From positions 248,001-312,000 of the forward strand of contig JAKLJP010000001.1 of assembly GCA_023151115.1 (NCBI GenBank): a DNA stretch of 64,000 bases. The letters are read 5' to 3'. Shown here one piece after another: positions 1 through 7,931 of this stretch (positions are counted from its first letter, which is position 1; each line of letters starts with the position of its first letter). Source of the DNA: Anaerolineae bacterium (lineage in GTDB: Bacteria; Chloroflexota; Anaerolineae; 4572-78; J111). The position numbers and the translations under genes are program-made. Under the pieces are notes generated by a model. It did no database searches. It was not told the DNA's origin and worked only from the letters and a program-made list of their open reading frames with translations.

Positions 1-66
1 CGAGGAGCTTATCAATTGTATTTCTCAATGTTATCAGATGTATTCCAAAATGTGGCATTCTGCACC

Positions 67-648
67 TCATTTTTGTGTATCAGATGATTTACTGCTTTTG
101 CCAACTTGTTGCCGAGTTACATTGCCAACAATTCCCACACCGGGTTCGACTATAGTACCTGGTGGGGCGCCAGGGCCATTATCTTGGGCTTCCTCATCGC
201 GGCAGTTCGCATAACTTGACAAGAAAGCTAAGAGTGAAATAAGCAGCCCTAATGCGATAAGACACGCTATCAACGCGCCTGATAGTGGCACTAGGCCCAC
301 AAGATCACCAACGGCAGGGCCTAGTGCCGCCACCGCTGCGGTTACGAAACCTGCTACGGCAATACCCATCAAAACGCGGAGTGCACCAAAATGAGCATTT
401 ATCGAGACGGTGCTGCATTGTGACGGGCTGTTTTCCTGATCTCGGCATGTTTGGTAGGCCTGGAAGGCACTTTCAATGGCATTAATCATAGCTAGTGCCC
501 CGGCTGCGGCGATGGCAGCTCCGACCAAAATGACCGCATCCCATGGAGCTGGAATGAGTAGGCTTACCAAAGCAGCAGCAATGGCGGCCACTATCAAGGC
601 AGCCATTACTGCCATCAGTGTGATAACATTATTGAGATTACAGTTCAT
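67..648 (-). CDS. Hypothetical multi-pass membrane protein (193 aa)
   Basis: I do not recognise this protein. It has about four hydrophobic segments (roughly residues 8-32, 37-60, 88-112 and 120-146), very rich in Ala, Leu and Ile. Two short polar loops carry Cys: one after segment 2 with Cys spaced about ten residues apart (motif YQTCRDQE...QC) and one after segment 4 (YANCRDEE). The similar 'Y-x-x/N-C-R-D' loops suggest an internal duplication of a two-helix unit. The C-terminal 45 residues are polar and Gly/Pro/Ser-rich. The ATG is preceded by GGAGG at a 6-nt spacing, which supports this start. It stands alone, about 330 bp from the next gene. Confidence 0.6.
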   Translation of the reverse strand: MNCNLNNVITLMAVMAALIVAAIAAALVSLLIPAPWDAVILVGAAIAAAGALAMINAIESAFQAYQTCRDQENSPSQCSTVSINAHFGALRVLMGIAVAGFVTAAVAALGPAVGDLVGLVPLSGALIACLIALGLLISLLAFLSSYANCRDEEAQDNGPGAPPGTIVEPGVGIVGNVTRQQVGKSSKSSDTQK

Positions 649-979
649 AGATGACCTCCGATCCCAGTTTTCAAATAAAAATGCTCACATAATTCAATAT
701 TTGGATTTGATAACCGAACTGCCCAACGCCCAAAATTTAGCCGATTGCGGGCCAGCAAAACCAACCTCAAAGCAAAGGCAACTTCACAGGCGCAACCTAC
801 CTCAAAAAAAGCCAGGGTAGCAATTCGACTACAATGTTATTGTTGGGCGGCAGCTACGGATTAAAACCACCGCCGATTGCACAACCAACACCGCCATACG
901 TTTTTACAGTCTGACGAGTTGTTGGGCGGCCTTGTGCGAATTTTTTTAACGCTGTTTGAGAGATTATTGTCCTGCCCGT
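649..979. other. Intergenic stretch, no gene supported
   Basis: This stretch separates two minus-strand genes. The plus strand stays open for 57 codons (741-914) but has no start codon with a ribosome binding site. I see no strong hairpin, promoter or RNA gene. Confidence 0.5.
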
Positions 980-2509
980 TCACTCAGTTGTTCCAGAAAT
1001 AATACTCCTGAGATCGTCCGCTTCACTCTGCAGGTCCTTGAAATAATCGGTCTCGGTGATCTCGGCCACCTTTTTTTTCTGGCGAGTTTCGTCCAACACA
1101 ATTTTCAATTCTTCGACCTGCTGTTTCAATTTCTCTTCGCGCAAGCGGACTTCACGCGCCATTTTTTGGAATACCCGCGCCAACCGCCCCAGGGCGTCAT
1201 CCCGTTTGGCCAACTCATCCAAAGCGGAAGGTTCAAATCTATCCTCTTCAACAGCAGCGGCGGCGCCCATCACTACGTTTACCTGTTCCAGGTAATCCCA
1301 TAATGACTGTAGGGTCTCGCGCAATTTGGCTGTCATCGCATTGAAAGCATTGCCCAAAATGCCGATTTCGTCTTCCGTGGTGACTTCGGCCTGGGCAGCC
1401 AGATCGCCGGCCTGGATTTGTTGAGCCGTAACCGTCAGTCTCACGATTGGACGAGCAATATCCCGGCCAATTAGCCAGGCTAAAAAGAGTCCGGCCAGCA
1501 GAACAATGATGGTCCCGGCCATTGAGGCGACTTGGGAAGTGCTCAACTGCTCCTGGCCGTGATTGAGTTCGGATTGCAGGAACTCTTGCTGAAGCATCGT
1601 TTCCTCTTCCAGAATCTGCATCAGCCTATCTGCCAGGGGGACGGCCTCGGCGCGGAATAGATACAAATCCTCACGGCTGTGTTCGCCCTCCACTGCTGCG
1701 AACATTTTCTCGGGAAAAGTCAGGAAAGTTTCACGCGCCGTTTCGATATTTGCCAGGTTTTCCGATTGGCTTGGTGAGAGCAGGGCGCTTTTCTGGCTAA
1801 GGGTCTCCCAGGCCTGTCTATTGGCCTCAAAATTAGCCGTATATTCAAATTTGAAACTGGCGCGGCCTGTGGTCACATAGCCGCGCAAGCCGGCAACCAT
1901 AGCATAGAAAGAAGATTGGAAATTTGCCATCGCCCCCATGAGTTTAATGTTCTCCGCAGTCGCGGCGCGCCCCTCCTGGGTTTCGATTATGCTCTCAGCA
2001 TTGACAATGACTTTGTTGATCAGAGGAGCCACATCCACAATCAAAATCTTAAGGGCAGGCTCGCGGCGGAGCCGGTCGTCCCGCAGTTCAAATAGGTGGG
2101 GCGCCAGGGCCGACCATTGGCCATAAATCAAGCGCAATTCAGCTAAACTGTCGGCCAATTCCTGGTATTCGGCGGAATCTTGTCCACCTGACTGGTTAAT
2201 GATGGCGTCCAATTCAGCCAAATCAGCCTCGAACTCAGCCCGGTTGGCGGCGTAACTATCCTTATACTGAGAATCGCCCAGGGCAAGGTAGGCTTGTAAA
2301 TCTGCTACCAACTCCAACAAGTTGGCTTGCGCCCGCGCCGAGGCCAGGGTGATCGGAGCGCGTAAGTTGGTGGTGCGGTTGATTTCCTGTGAGGCCAGAT
2401 TGCTGGCGGAAATACCCCAGCCGTACCCTACCAGCATAAGGGCTATAAGAACCCCAAACCCGATGACCAGTTTAGGGCCAATCTTAAGCTTGCGCCTGAG
2501 AGCCATCAT
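980..2509 (-). CDS. HAMP-domain signal transducer without an output domain
   Basis: This 509-aa membrane receptor has the layout of a chemoreceptor or histidine kinase input half. A first membrane helix lies at about 14-34, a large extracytoplasmic helical region (CHASE3/four-helix-bundle type) at about 38-328, a second membrane helix at about 329-348 and a HAMP domain at about 349-402 (P-I-V-R-L turn, DEIG motif). A coiled-coil tail of about 100 residues rich in Glu/Lys/Arg follows. There is no methyl-accepting hairpin motif, kinase, GGDEF or phosphatase domain. Family knowledge says HAMP passes signals to a downstream effector, so here the coiled coil may contact a separate partner. Its start lies 4 nt past the stop of the solute-binding lipoprotein gene, so the two are probably co-transcribed; I infer that the lipoprotein presents ligand to this receptor. 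Confidence 0.8.
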   Translation of the reverse strand: MMALRRKLKIGPKLVIGFGVLIALMLVGYGWGISASNLASQEINRTTNLRAPITLASARAQANLLELVADLQAYLALGDSQYKDSYAANRAEFEADLAELDAIINQSGGQDSAEYQELADSLAELRLIYGQWSALAPHLFELRDDRLRREPALKILIVDVAPLINKVIVNAESIIETQEGRAATAENIKLMGAMANFQSSFYAMVAGLRGYVTTGRASFKFEYTANFEANRQAWETLSQKSALLSPSQSENLANIETARETFLTFPEKMFAAVEGEHSREDLYLFRAEAVPLADRLMQILEEETMLQQEFLQSELNHGQEQLSTSQVASMAGTIIVLLAGLFLAWLIGRDIARPIVRLTVTAQQIQAGDLAAQAEVTTEDEIGILGNAFNAMTAKLRETLQSLWDYLEQVNVVMGAAAAVEEDRFEPSALDELAKRDDALGRLARVFQKMAREVRLREEKLKQQVEELKIVLDETRQKKKVAEITETDYFKDLQSEADDLRSIISGTTE

Positions 2510-2513
2510 TGCT

Positions 2514-4328
2514 TTATTTGTACCAATTTGCTATATCCCAGACTTCCACATCCCAGGCCGTGAAATTGTAACCCTGCAACTCAACGCTAACGGCTACCGG
2601 GTTGGCCAATTGCACCAATGGGATGACTGCCACATCATCAATGAGCAGCTCGTTCATCTGGACAAATAATTCAATCCGGTGGTCCGGATTTAGTTCTGTG
2701 CTTACTTGATGAAACAGCCTGTCAAATTCAGGATTACAGTAACGCCCCCAGTTTGGCAGCGCCCAATCATTTTCTTTCTGGGCAATGTTGTCGCAACTCC
2801 AGCCGGCCATGTAAGCCGTTGGGTCTGGGCTTTTATTGCTGAAGGCAAACTCTTCAAGGTCGCTGTAGAATTGCCGCCGCGTATCTGTTGTATCGGCGGG
2901 TGGCCCAAAGAAGATACTGGAATCAATTTGCTTCAATTCCACGGCAAAACCGATTGCTTCCAAATCTTTTTTAACCTGCTCCTGAGTCTGCTGGCGCAGG
3001 TTTTGAATTGAGGTCTGAAATTCGAGGCGCAGTTCCACCCCCTCTTTTTCGCGCACGCCATCGCCATTGGTATCCACCCAGCCGGCCTGTCGCAGCAGTT
3101 CAGCCGCTTTTTGGGGGTTGTATTCAATGCGGGTCTTTGTTGAGGCGTAATAGGGTGGTTCAGCCAGGATGTTTGTTGTCGGTTTTCCGCCGCGTCCGTA
3201 CCAGCCGGCAATGACGGCCCGGTTGATGGCCATAGCCATCGCCCGGCGCACGTTCAAATCCGAGAGAAAGGGGTGGGGAAATTGAATACTGGCACGTTCA
3301 CCCTCAGAGCTCTCCTGGCGGGGGTCGGTAAAATTGATCATAATGCGTTCTACAAAGGAAGAGGGGGTAGCCAGGAACAGCGATTTGCCCGTTGACTCGG
3401 CATCTATCGTTTTTTCTTCAGAGACCGCCGTGTTCCATACAAAATCAGCCGTTCCCTCCTTGCCTGCCTGCACCGCCAAATCCAGGTCGCCGCCGCCGCG
3501 TAGTTCTACCTGGCTAAAGAAAGGTTTATCAAAGTCCCGGTAGTACGGGTTGGTCTCATAAATGATCTTGTTGGTACTGACTGCGTTCCCGCCGATAATT
3601 AACACATCCTCATTGCGCCACTCGGAAACATAATAAGGCCCTGTGCCGATGGCCGTAAGATTATGAGGCGCATCAGCCGCATTGGCCCCGCTATACGCTT
3701 CAAACAGGTGACGGGGAATAATCATACCAAACGGGCCGACAAATGGCGCGTACCAGGCGGCGGTGGGTTTATTGAAATTGACCTTCACCGTATAGTTGTC
3801 AATCGCTTCAACATTTTCAATATTCTGATAGGCCGATGTGGAACTCGCGTTGACAGCCGGGTTGGTGACATAATGATAAGTGAATAATACATCGGCAGCG
3901 GTGAACGGTTGCCCGTCGGCCCACTTGACATCATCCCTCAGCTTCCAGGTGACAGAGGTACCGTCCGGGGCCACGCCGCCATTGTCCAGGCTGGGAATTT
4001 CAGTCGCCAGAAAAGGCGTAAGATTGCCCTCTTTATCAAAAGAAGCCAGCGGCTCATAAGCGATGCGGCTGGCCGAAAGATCTTTGTCGCCGGGCGATAA
4101 ATGCGGGTTGGCCGTTGTGGGTGCCTGGAAGAAGAACAGGGTCAGTGTTTCCCCCTGGCCTCGACGCGACGTGGCTTCTGTTGGGGTTACTGTGACCGCC
4201 TGAGTTGGTTCAGCGGTTGGAGGCAGGACGGCGGCTGCGCCGCAGCCGGTCAGAATAGCGACCAAAGTTAACCCAATGACGATGACCCCGACTGATGAAT
4301 TTTTTGAAGATTCTATTTTATTTTTCAT
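2514..4328 (-). CDS. Peptide/nickel-type solute-binding lipoprotein (SBP family 5)
   Basis: This protein of about 604 aa has a Lys-rich N-terminus, a hydrophobic core and a lipobox (ILTGC, Cys about 29), so it should be a membrane-anchored lipoprotein. The mature part carries SBP_bac_5 signatures: the region after the anchor with PHLSPGDKD, the W-K-L-R-D-D-V-K-W-A-D-G-Q-P-F motif and the A-D-V-L-F-T-Y segment, then the long C-terminal lobe. Such proteins bind oligopeptides or similar solutes for ABC importers, yet no ABC permease or ATPase gene is nearby. I chose the ATG at 4328 over an upstream in-frame ATG because only it gives a proper signal sequence directly after the start. It sits 16 nt after the permease gene and 4 nt before the HAMP transducer. 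Confidence 0.85.
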   Translation of the reverse strand: MKNKIESSKNSSVGVIVIGLTLVAILTGCGAAAVLPPTAEPTQAVTVTPTEATSRRGQGETLTLFFFQAPTTANPHLSPGDKDLSASRIAYEPLASFDKEGNLTPFLATEIPSLDNGGVAPDGTSVTWKLRDDVKWADGQPFTAADVLFTYHYVTNPAVNASSTSAYQNIENVEAIDNYTVKVNFNKPTAAWYAPFVGPFGMIIPRHLFEAYSGANAADAPHNLTAIGTGPYYVSEWRNEDVLIIGGNAVSTNKIIYETNPYYRDFDKPFFSQVELRGGGDLDLAVQAGKEGTADFVWNTAVSEEKTIDAESTGKSLFLATPSSFVERIMINFTDPRQESSEGERASIQFPHPFLSDLNVRRAMAMAINRAVIAGWYGRGGKPTTNILAEPPYYASTKTRIEYNPQKAAELLRQAGWVDTNGDGVREKEGVELRLEFQTSIQNLRQQTQEQVKKDLEAIGFAVELKQIDSSIFFGPPADTTDTRRQFYSDLEEFAFSNKSPDPTAYMAGWSCDNIAQKENDWALPNWGRYCNPEFDRLFHQVSTELNPDHRIELFVQMNELLIDDVAVIPLVQLANPVAVSVELQGYNFTAWDVEVWDIANWYK

Positions 4329-4344
4329 GACATACCTTCGCCAA

Positions 4345-6546
4345 CTATTTGGTAAGAGTAATTTCAAGCCCATGAACCTGAGCAGTCAAGGGGAAAATTA
4401 CCTGGCCGGACCTGGGGTCAAGCTGGATGGCCATGTCGCTGCCACCGCTTATCCGCAAAGCGGCAGAAAGTGGCTGGCTATTCCCTTCGGGGGTGACGCA
4501 GTGCAGCCATACCTTCATTTCTTTTGACGACACCGGCGGAAACTCTACAAAGATGGCTTTTAACCGTTTAAATGAGGGTAATCTGACCTCGGCCCCATGC
4601 AGGGATTGTTCCTTGTTTGGATAGACCAATCTAAAAGCGCCTGCCAGCGGCCTGCCCCGGTCAACAATGGCTATTGTGGCCTGGTCATCCGTATCCGCTA
4701 CCTCTACCTTTAACTCAATTACCAGCCGCGCAGCAAATGCGCCTTGTTGAATAACGAGATATGTGACTACCAGCAACAAAATGCCTGCGCCAACAGCCAG
4801 GACGCGCTGGAGTGGATCGTCCCAAATAAAAAGCCCATAAACAAATACACTGCACAGATAGACCAGGTAAACAGCGGCCAGCACCACCGGGTTTTCCAGA
4901 AAACCAAAGAAGAGTTTCGGCGTGTAATCTCCCTTGCGGCGGCTGGCGACAAGCATCAACATCGGAAGTATCCCCCCCAGAATTGGCAGCAGGAGCGCCC
5001 CCATAAATCCAATAATCCCGGAAAAAGACTCGCGGTTCGTAAACAGCAGCCATTCCACCAGGATAAATAGCCCAAAGATGGGCGTCACACTGATGAAGAA
5101 CTGGACGAACCACCTGGTATTTAAGGGGAGCGCCTCTCGAACCTGGTAATACAGCCCGTAAGACACATGGATAGAGCCAATGCCCATGGCCAGGATGACA
5201 TAAATGATGCCCAGAATGGCCACCGGCCCGCCAATTTTTACGGCCAGAGGAGAAAGCGCCGTCCCGGTTTCGTTACTCAGTAAAATGGGGGGAACGGCCC
5301 CATTGACCGCAATAACCCACAGACTATACAAGGCGATAGCCGCCGCCATAGCCGCCACGTTGCCCCCCAGCAGAGCTTTTCCACCCGGGTCTCGGTGCAG
5401 CACCACTTTGGCAGCGTTCCCGGCGGAGGTATGCCCAAAATATGCGGTCAAAACCACGCCAAAGACCAGTTCGAGGATAGCAGGGTTAAATATTTCTCCA
5501 GCCCTCAAAGGTAAATTGGTGTAATTAAGATTTTCAATTTGAATATAGGGCAAAGCGAGCGCGGAAAGAATCATGATGATCAGGATGTTGATCATACCGA
5601 TCATCAACGCAGAGGCAACTGTGGCATTGAGCGTCTCTCGGCGCAGGTAATAAACCGCAATCAGAAAAACGAGCGCCACCCACAGCATTGGACTGATGCC
5701 TGTGACATGGGTTAAGGAAGTGGCAATGCCCACATAGAAAGCCATTAAGGTCAGAATATTCAAGATAAACAACGCCGGAACTAGGATGATGCTGCCGGGC
5801 TTGCCCAGATAGTCCCCTACCACCCGGCCAAAGTATGCTGTCCCATAACGCATATTGCCGTTACGAGTGATGGCTTCAACAATGCCCATGAGGGTCAAAA
5901 TGTTCACCAGGCCGAAAACCAACAAAAGAAATACGCCGGGTACCGGCCCTACTCCGGCCAAAGCAATTGGCAAAGCCAGAATGCTTCCCCCCACGGTTTC
6001 CGTCAACGTTAGCGAAAATGCTGTCCAAAAGGGCGGCATTCTTTCAAGATTGTTTGCCAGCCGCGATCTAAGCCAGCGGATTTTTTCTGAAAGCGGAATA
6101 TTTTTTACATAGATTGAGTCCAATGGATTTTGGAACAGGCGCTCGTAGGCTTGTTTGACGTTAGCGGCATCCAGGCCCAGGGCCTTCCGCAGCGCAGGAA
6201 CGTCGTTACGCCGAAAACGGAAATTCTCGGCAAATTTTTTAGCCAGCGCCGCCCGGTGACGATCGTCTACCGGAACAAGCGGCGCCCATTCAGGCGCAAA
6301 TCGCTCCATATCTTGAATAGTGGGTTGCCAGGACAAGTCTCGCCCTTGAGCAATTGCCGAGAGAAAAGCCTGTTCTTTTTCTGCGGCGGTTTTCTCGGTA
6401 AGATATGAGGCGAGAGCCTGCCGGGACCGGGTAACGAGTTGCGCGGTTCGCCCCTCAATGGCAAAAAGGATTGCGCCTGCCTGGCGGGACGGCAGGCCAT
6501 CCAATATGTCCAGCCCTTCAAAAAACGATGACTCAACAGACATCAA
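4345..6546 (-). CDS. Amino acid permease-like membrane protein with N- and C-terminal soluble domains
   Basis: This 733-aa protein (or 732 from the second Met) has three parts. An N-terminal soluble helical region (1-170) resembles nothing I can name. The membrane core (about 175-605, 11-12 hydrophobic segments) begins with G-G-S-I-L-A-L-P and continues G-V-G-P, as in amino acid/auxin permease-type (AAAP/APC superfamily) secondary transporters. A C-terminal part of about 125 residues (about 610-733) is beta-rich and soluble. The two extra domains are unusual for a simple amino acid carrier, so it may be a transporter-derived sensor ('transceptor'). Its start is 8 nt downstream of the ATPase gene and its end 16 nt before the binding lipoprotein, so an operon is likely. 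The substrate is unknown. Confidence 0.7.
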   Translation of the reverse strand: MMSVESSFFEGLDILDGLPSRQAGAILFAIEGRTAQLVTRSRQALASYLTEKTAAEKEQAFLSAIAQGRDLSWQPTIQDMERFAPEWAPLVPVDDRHRAALAKKFAENFRFRRNDVPALRKALGLDAANVKQAYERLFQNPLDSIYVKNIPLSEKIRWLRSRLANNLERMPPFWTAFSLTLTETVGGSILALPIALAGVGPVPGVFLLLVFGLVNILTLMGIVEAITRNGNMRYGTAYFGRVVGDYLGKPGSIILVPALFILNILTLMAFYVGIATSLTHVTGISPMLWVALVFLIAVYYLRRETLNATVASALMIGMINILIIMILSALALPYIQIENLNYTNLPLRAGEIFNPAILELVFGVVLTAYFGHTSAGNAAKVVLHRDPGGKALLGGNVAAMAAAIALYSLWVIAVNGAVPPILLSNETGTALSPLAVKIGGPVAILGIIYVILAMGIGSIHVSYGLYYQVREALPLNTRWFVQFFISVTPIFGLFILVEWLLFTNRESFSGIIGFMGALLLPILGGILPMLMLVASRRKGDYTPKLFFGFLENPVVLAAVYLVYLCSVFVYGLFIWDDPLQRVLAVGAGILLLVVTYLVIQQGAFAARLVIELKVEVADTDDQATIAIVDRGRPLAGAFRLVYPNKEQSLHGAEVRLPSFKRLKAIFVEFPPVSSKEMKVWLHCVTPEGNSQPLSAALRISGGSDMAIQLDPRSGQVIFPLTAQVHGLEITLTK

Positions 6547-6554
6547 GCCCTCTG

Positions 6555-7307
6555 TTATCCAATTTGAGCGGCGATCTCCCGATACTTAGCAGAAATCAGG
6601 TGGGCAGGTTGTTCGAGAGAAAAGAGGCCCCGGCTGGCTAATTCCATTATTTCATCAGAATGGGGCAAAACAGCGATAACCCGGCAGCCATAGGTTCGTT
6701 GAACCTGCTCAGCCAGGGCGTCCGGATTCAAACTGCTGGGAGATTTATTTACCAGCAAGAGGATGTTGGGAACCTTCAATTCCTGGGCCACTCTCACCGT
6801 AATGCCTGTGCCTTCATAATCCTGCTGATCGGGTCGAAGCACCAGGATGAGCGTGTTTGAAATAACCAGGGACAGGAGGGTTTCTTGCCCCAACCCCGGA
6901 TGCGTATCTATCAACAGGTAATCTAACTTCAACTCAGTCAACAAGCGTTTCAGACCCTCTGTCAACTGTCGGGCGTTATATCCCTCACGCATCACCCGCG
7001 TGATTTCCCCCGGCTTGATGCTGGAAGGAACCAGGTATATCTGGCCCAACTTTTCCTTCACCGCATCGGGCGTCACATCAAGGGCCACATCTTCTATCGC
7101 CTGGCCGTGCCACAGGAAATCATTGAGGGAGGAGGTTACTTCTTCGCCATCCAAGCCAAACAAAACGTGGATACCCGGAGATTGAATATCCGTATCAATC
7201 ACGCAGACTCGTTTCCCTTCAAGAGCCAACATCGCGGCCAGATTCGCGACAGTGTTTGATTTTCCGGTTCCACCACGGAATGAATGGATGGAAATAATTT
7301 GTGGCAT
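6555..7307 (-). CDS. MinD/ParA-family ATPase
   Basis: This 250-aa protein opens with the deviant Walker A of the ParA/MinD (SIMIBI) class, FRGGTGKSN with Lys16 and an Arg/Lys-type signature residue before GG. The switch I-like D-T-D-I-Q-S-P-G follows at about 38-45 and Walker B (DYLLIDTHPG) at about 129-138. Family members are dimerising ATPases that position chromosomes, plasmids, division proteins, chemoreceptors or secretion machines. No ParB or MinC/E partner and no clear C-terminal membrane helix is present. The operon context (permease, solute-binding lipoprotein and HAMP receptor downstream) suggests that it positions or controls that membrane complex, which is inference. Length is normal for an orphan ParA-like protein. 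Confidence 0.85.
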   Translation of the reverse strand: MPQIISIHSFRGGTGKSNTVANLAAMLALEGKRVCVIDTDIQSPGIHVLFGLDGEEVTSSLNDFLWHGQAIEDVALDVTPDAVKEKLGQIYLVPSSIKPGEITRVMREGYNARQLTEGLKRLLTELKLDYLLIDTHPGLGQETLLSLVISNTLILVLRPDQQDYEGTGITVRVAQELKVPNILLLVNKSPSSLNPDALAEQVQRTYGCRVIAVLPHSDEIMELASRGLFSLEQPAHLISAKYREIAAQIG

Positions 7308-7342
7308 ATTGTTTGCTCATCCTTCCCGGTGAGTACCCGTCC

Positions 7343-7786
7343 TTACCCGCCACCTGCGCCTGGCCCAGGAATGGCGCCAAACTGCTGCATCAGGCCCAGC
7401 ATATCCGCCTGAAACCGGTCATCCACGATCTTGCCGTCAGCCAAACGTAGGATGGAGATGCCCTCATAGGTTATCTGTTGGCCGGTTGGGGCGACGCCCC
7501 AAAACTCGCCCCGGTGGGTAGCGCGCCACGTCCAGCGGACCACAACCTTGTCCCCTTCAGCCACCATTTCCTCGATAGTGCTTTGGAGATCGGGAAAGGC
7601 CGTGCGGAGGTAAGTGATAACGCGGACTTTATAAGCTGCAAGACCAACAATATCCCCATCAGGCTGGCCAGGAATGTGCAGGACAACATTAAGGGCCAGC
7701 AGTTCATCGGCGACCGCCAGGTTGCCCTTGTTCCAGATTTCCTCAAAGAACCGGCGGGCGATAGCCTTATTCGTTTCTGTTGACAT
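7343..7786 (-). CDS. SnoaL-like (NTF2-fold) protein
   Basis: This 147-aa protein matches the SnoaL/ester-cyclase type of the NTF2-like superfamily. The N-terminal helix NKAIARRFFEEIWNKGNL is followed by the downstream elements AFPDL, V-V-R-W-T-W-R-A-T-H-R-G-E-F and G-I-S-I-L-R-L-A-D-G-K-I. SnoaL proteins close rings in polyketide synthesis, but most environmental homologues have unknown substrates. The last residues are Gly/Pro-rich. It lies 35 nt upstream of the ATPase gene and could be the first gene of that operon, or an independent gene. Confidence 0.8.
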   Translation of the reverse strand: MSTETNKAIARRFFEEIWNKGNLAVADELLALNVVLHIPGQPDGDIVGLAAYKVRVITYLRTAFPDLQSTIEEMVAEGDKVVVRWTWRATHRGEFWGVAPTGQQITYEGISILRLADGKIVDDRFQADMLGLMQQFGAIPGPGAGGG

Positions 7787-7840
7787 GAGTTGTACTCCTT
7801 TAGTTCTGTGTATTTAGACCGGGATATTGATGCTTGAATT

Positions 7841-7872
7841 AAAAAAGCTACGACTTTGTTTGATCGTAGCTT
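7841..7872 (-). terminator. Rho-independent terminator of the BTAD-ATPase gene
   Basis: Perfect 9-bp arms AAGCTACGA (7845-7853) and TCGTAGCTT (7864-7872) enclose a 10-nt loop. Read on the minus strand the hairpin is followed by a run of U (the A-run at 7841-7846). It lies 60 nt beyond the stop of the 1062-aa regulator and upstream of the SnoaL-like gene, separating the two units. Confidence 0.85.
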
Positions 7873-7931
7873 ACTAAAAAGGAGTCCACAAAAAGTCCAC
7901 AAATCTGGGGGATTAAAAAAGGGGAGGGATG

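Noticed and set aside
741..914. 57-codon open frame on the plus strand (G-N-F-T-G-A-T-Y-L)
   Set aside because: No start codon or ribosome binding site and no recognisable domain; could be a relic.
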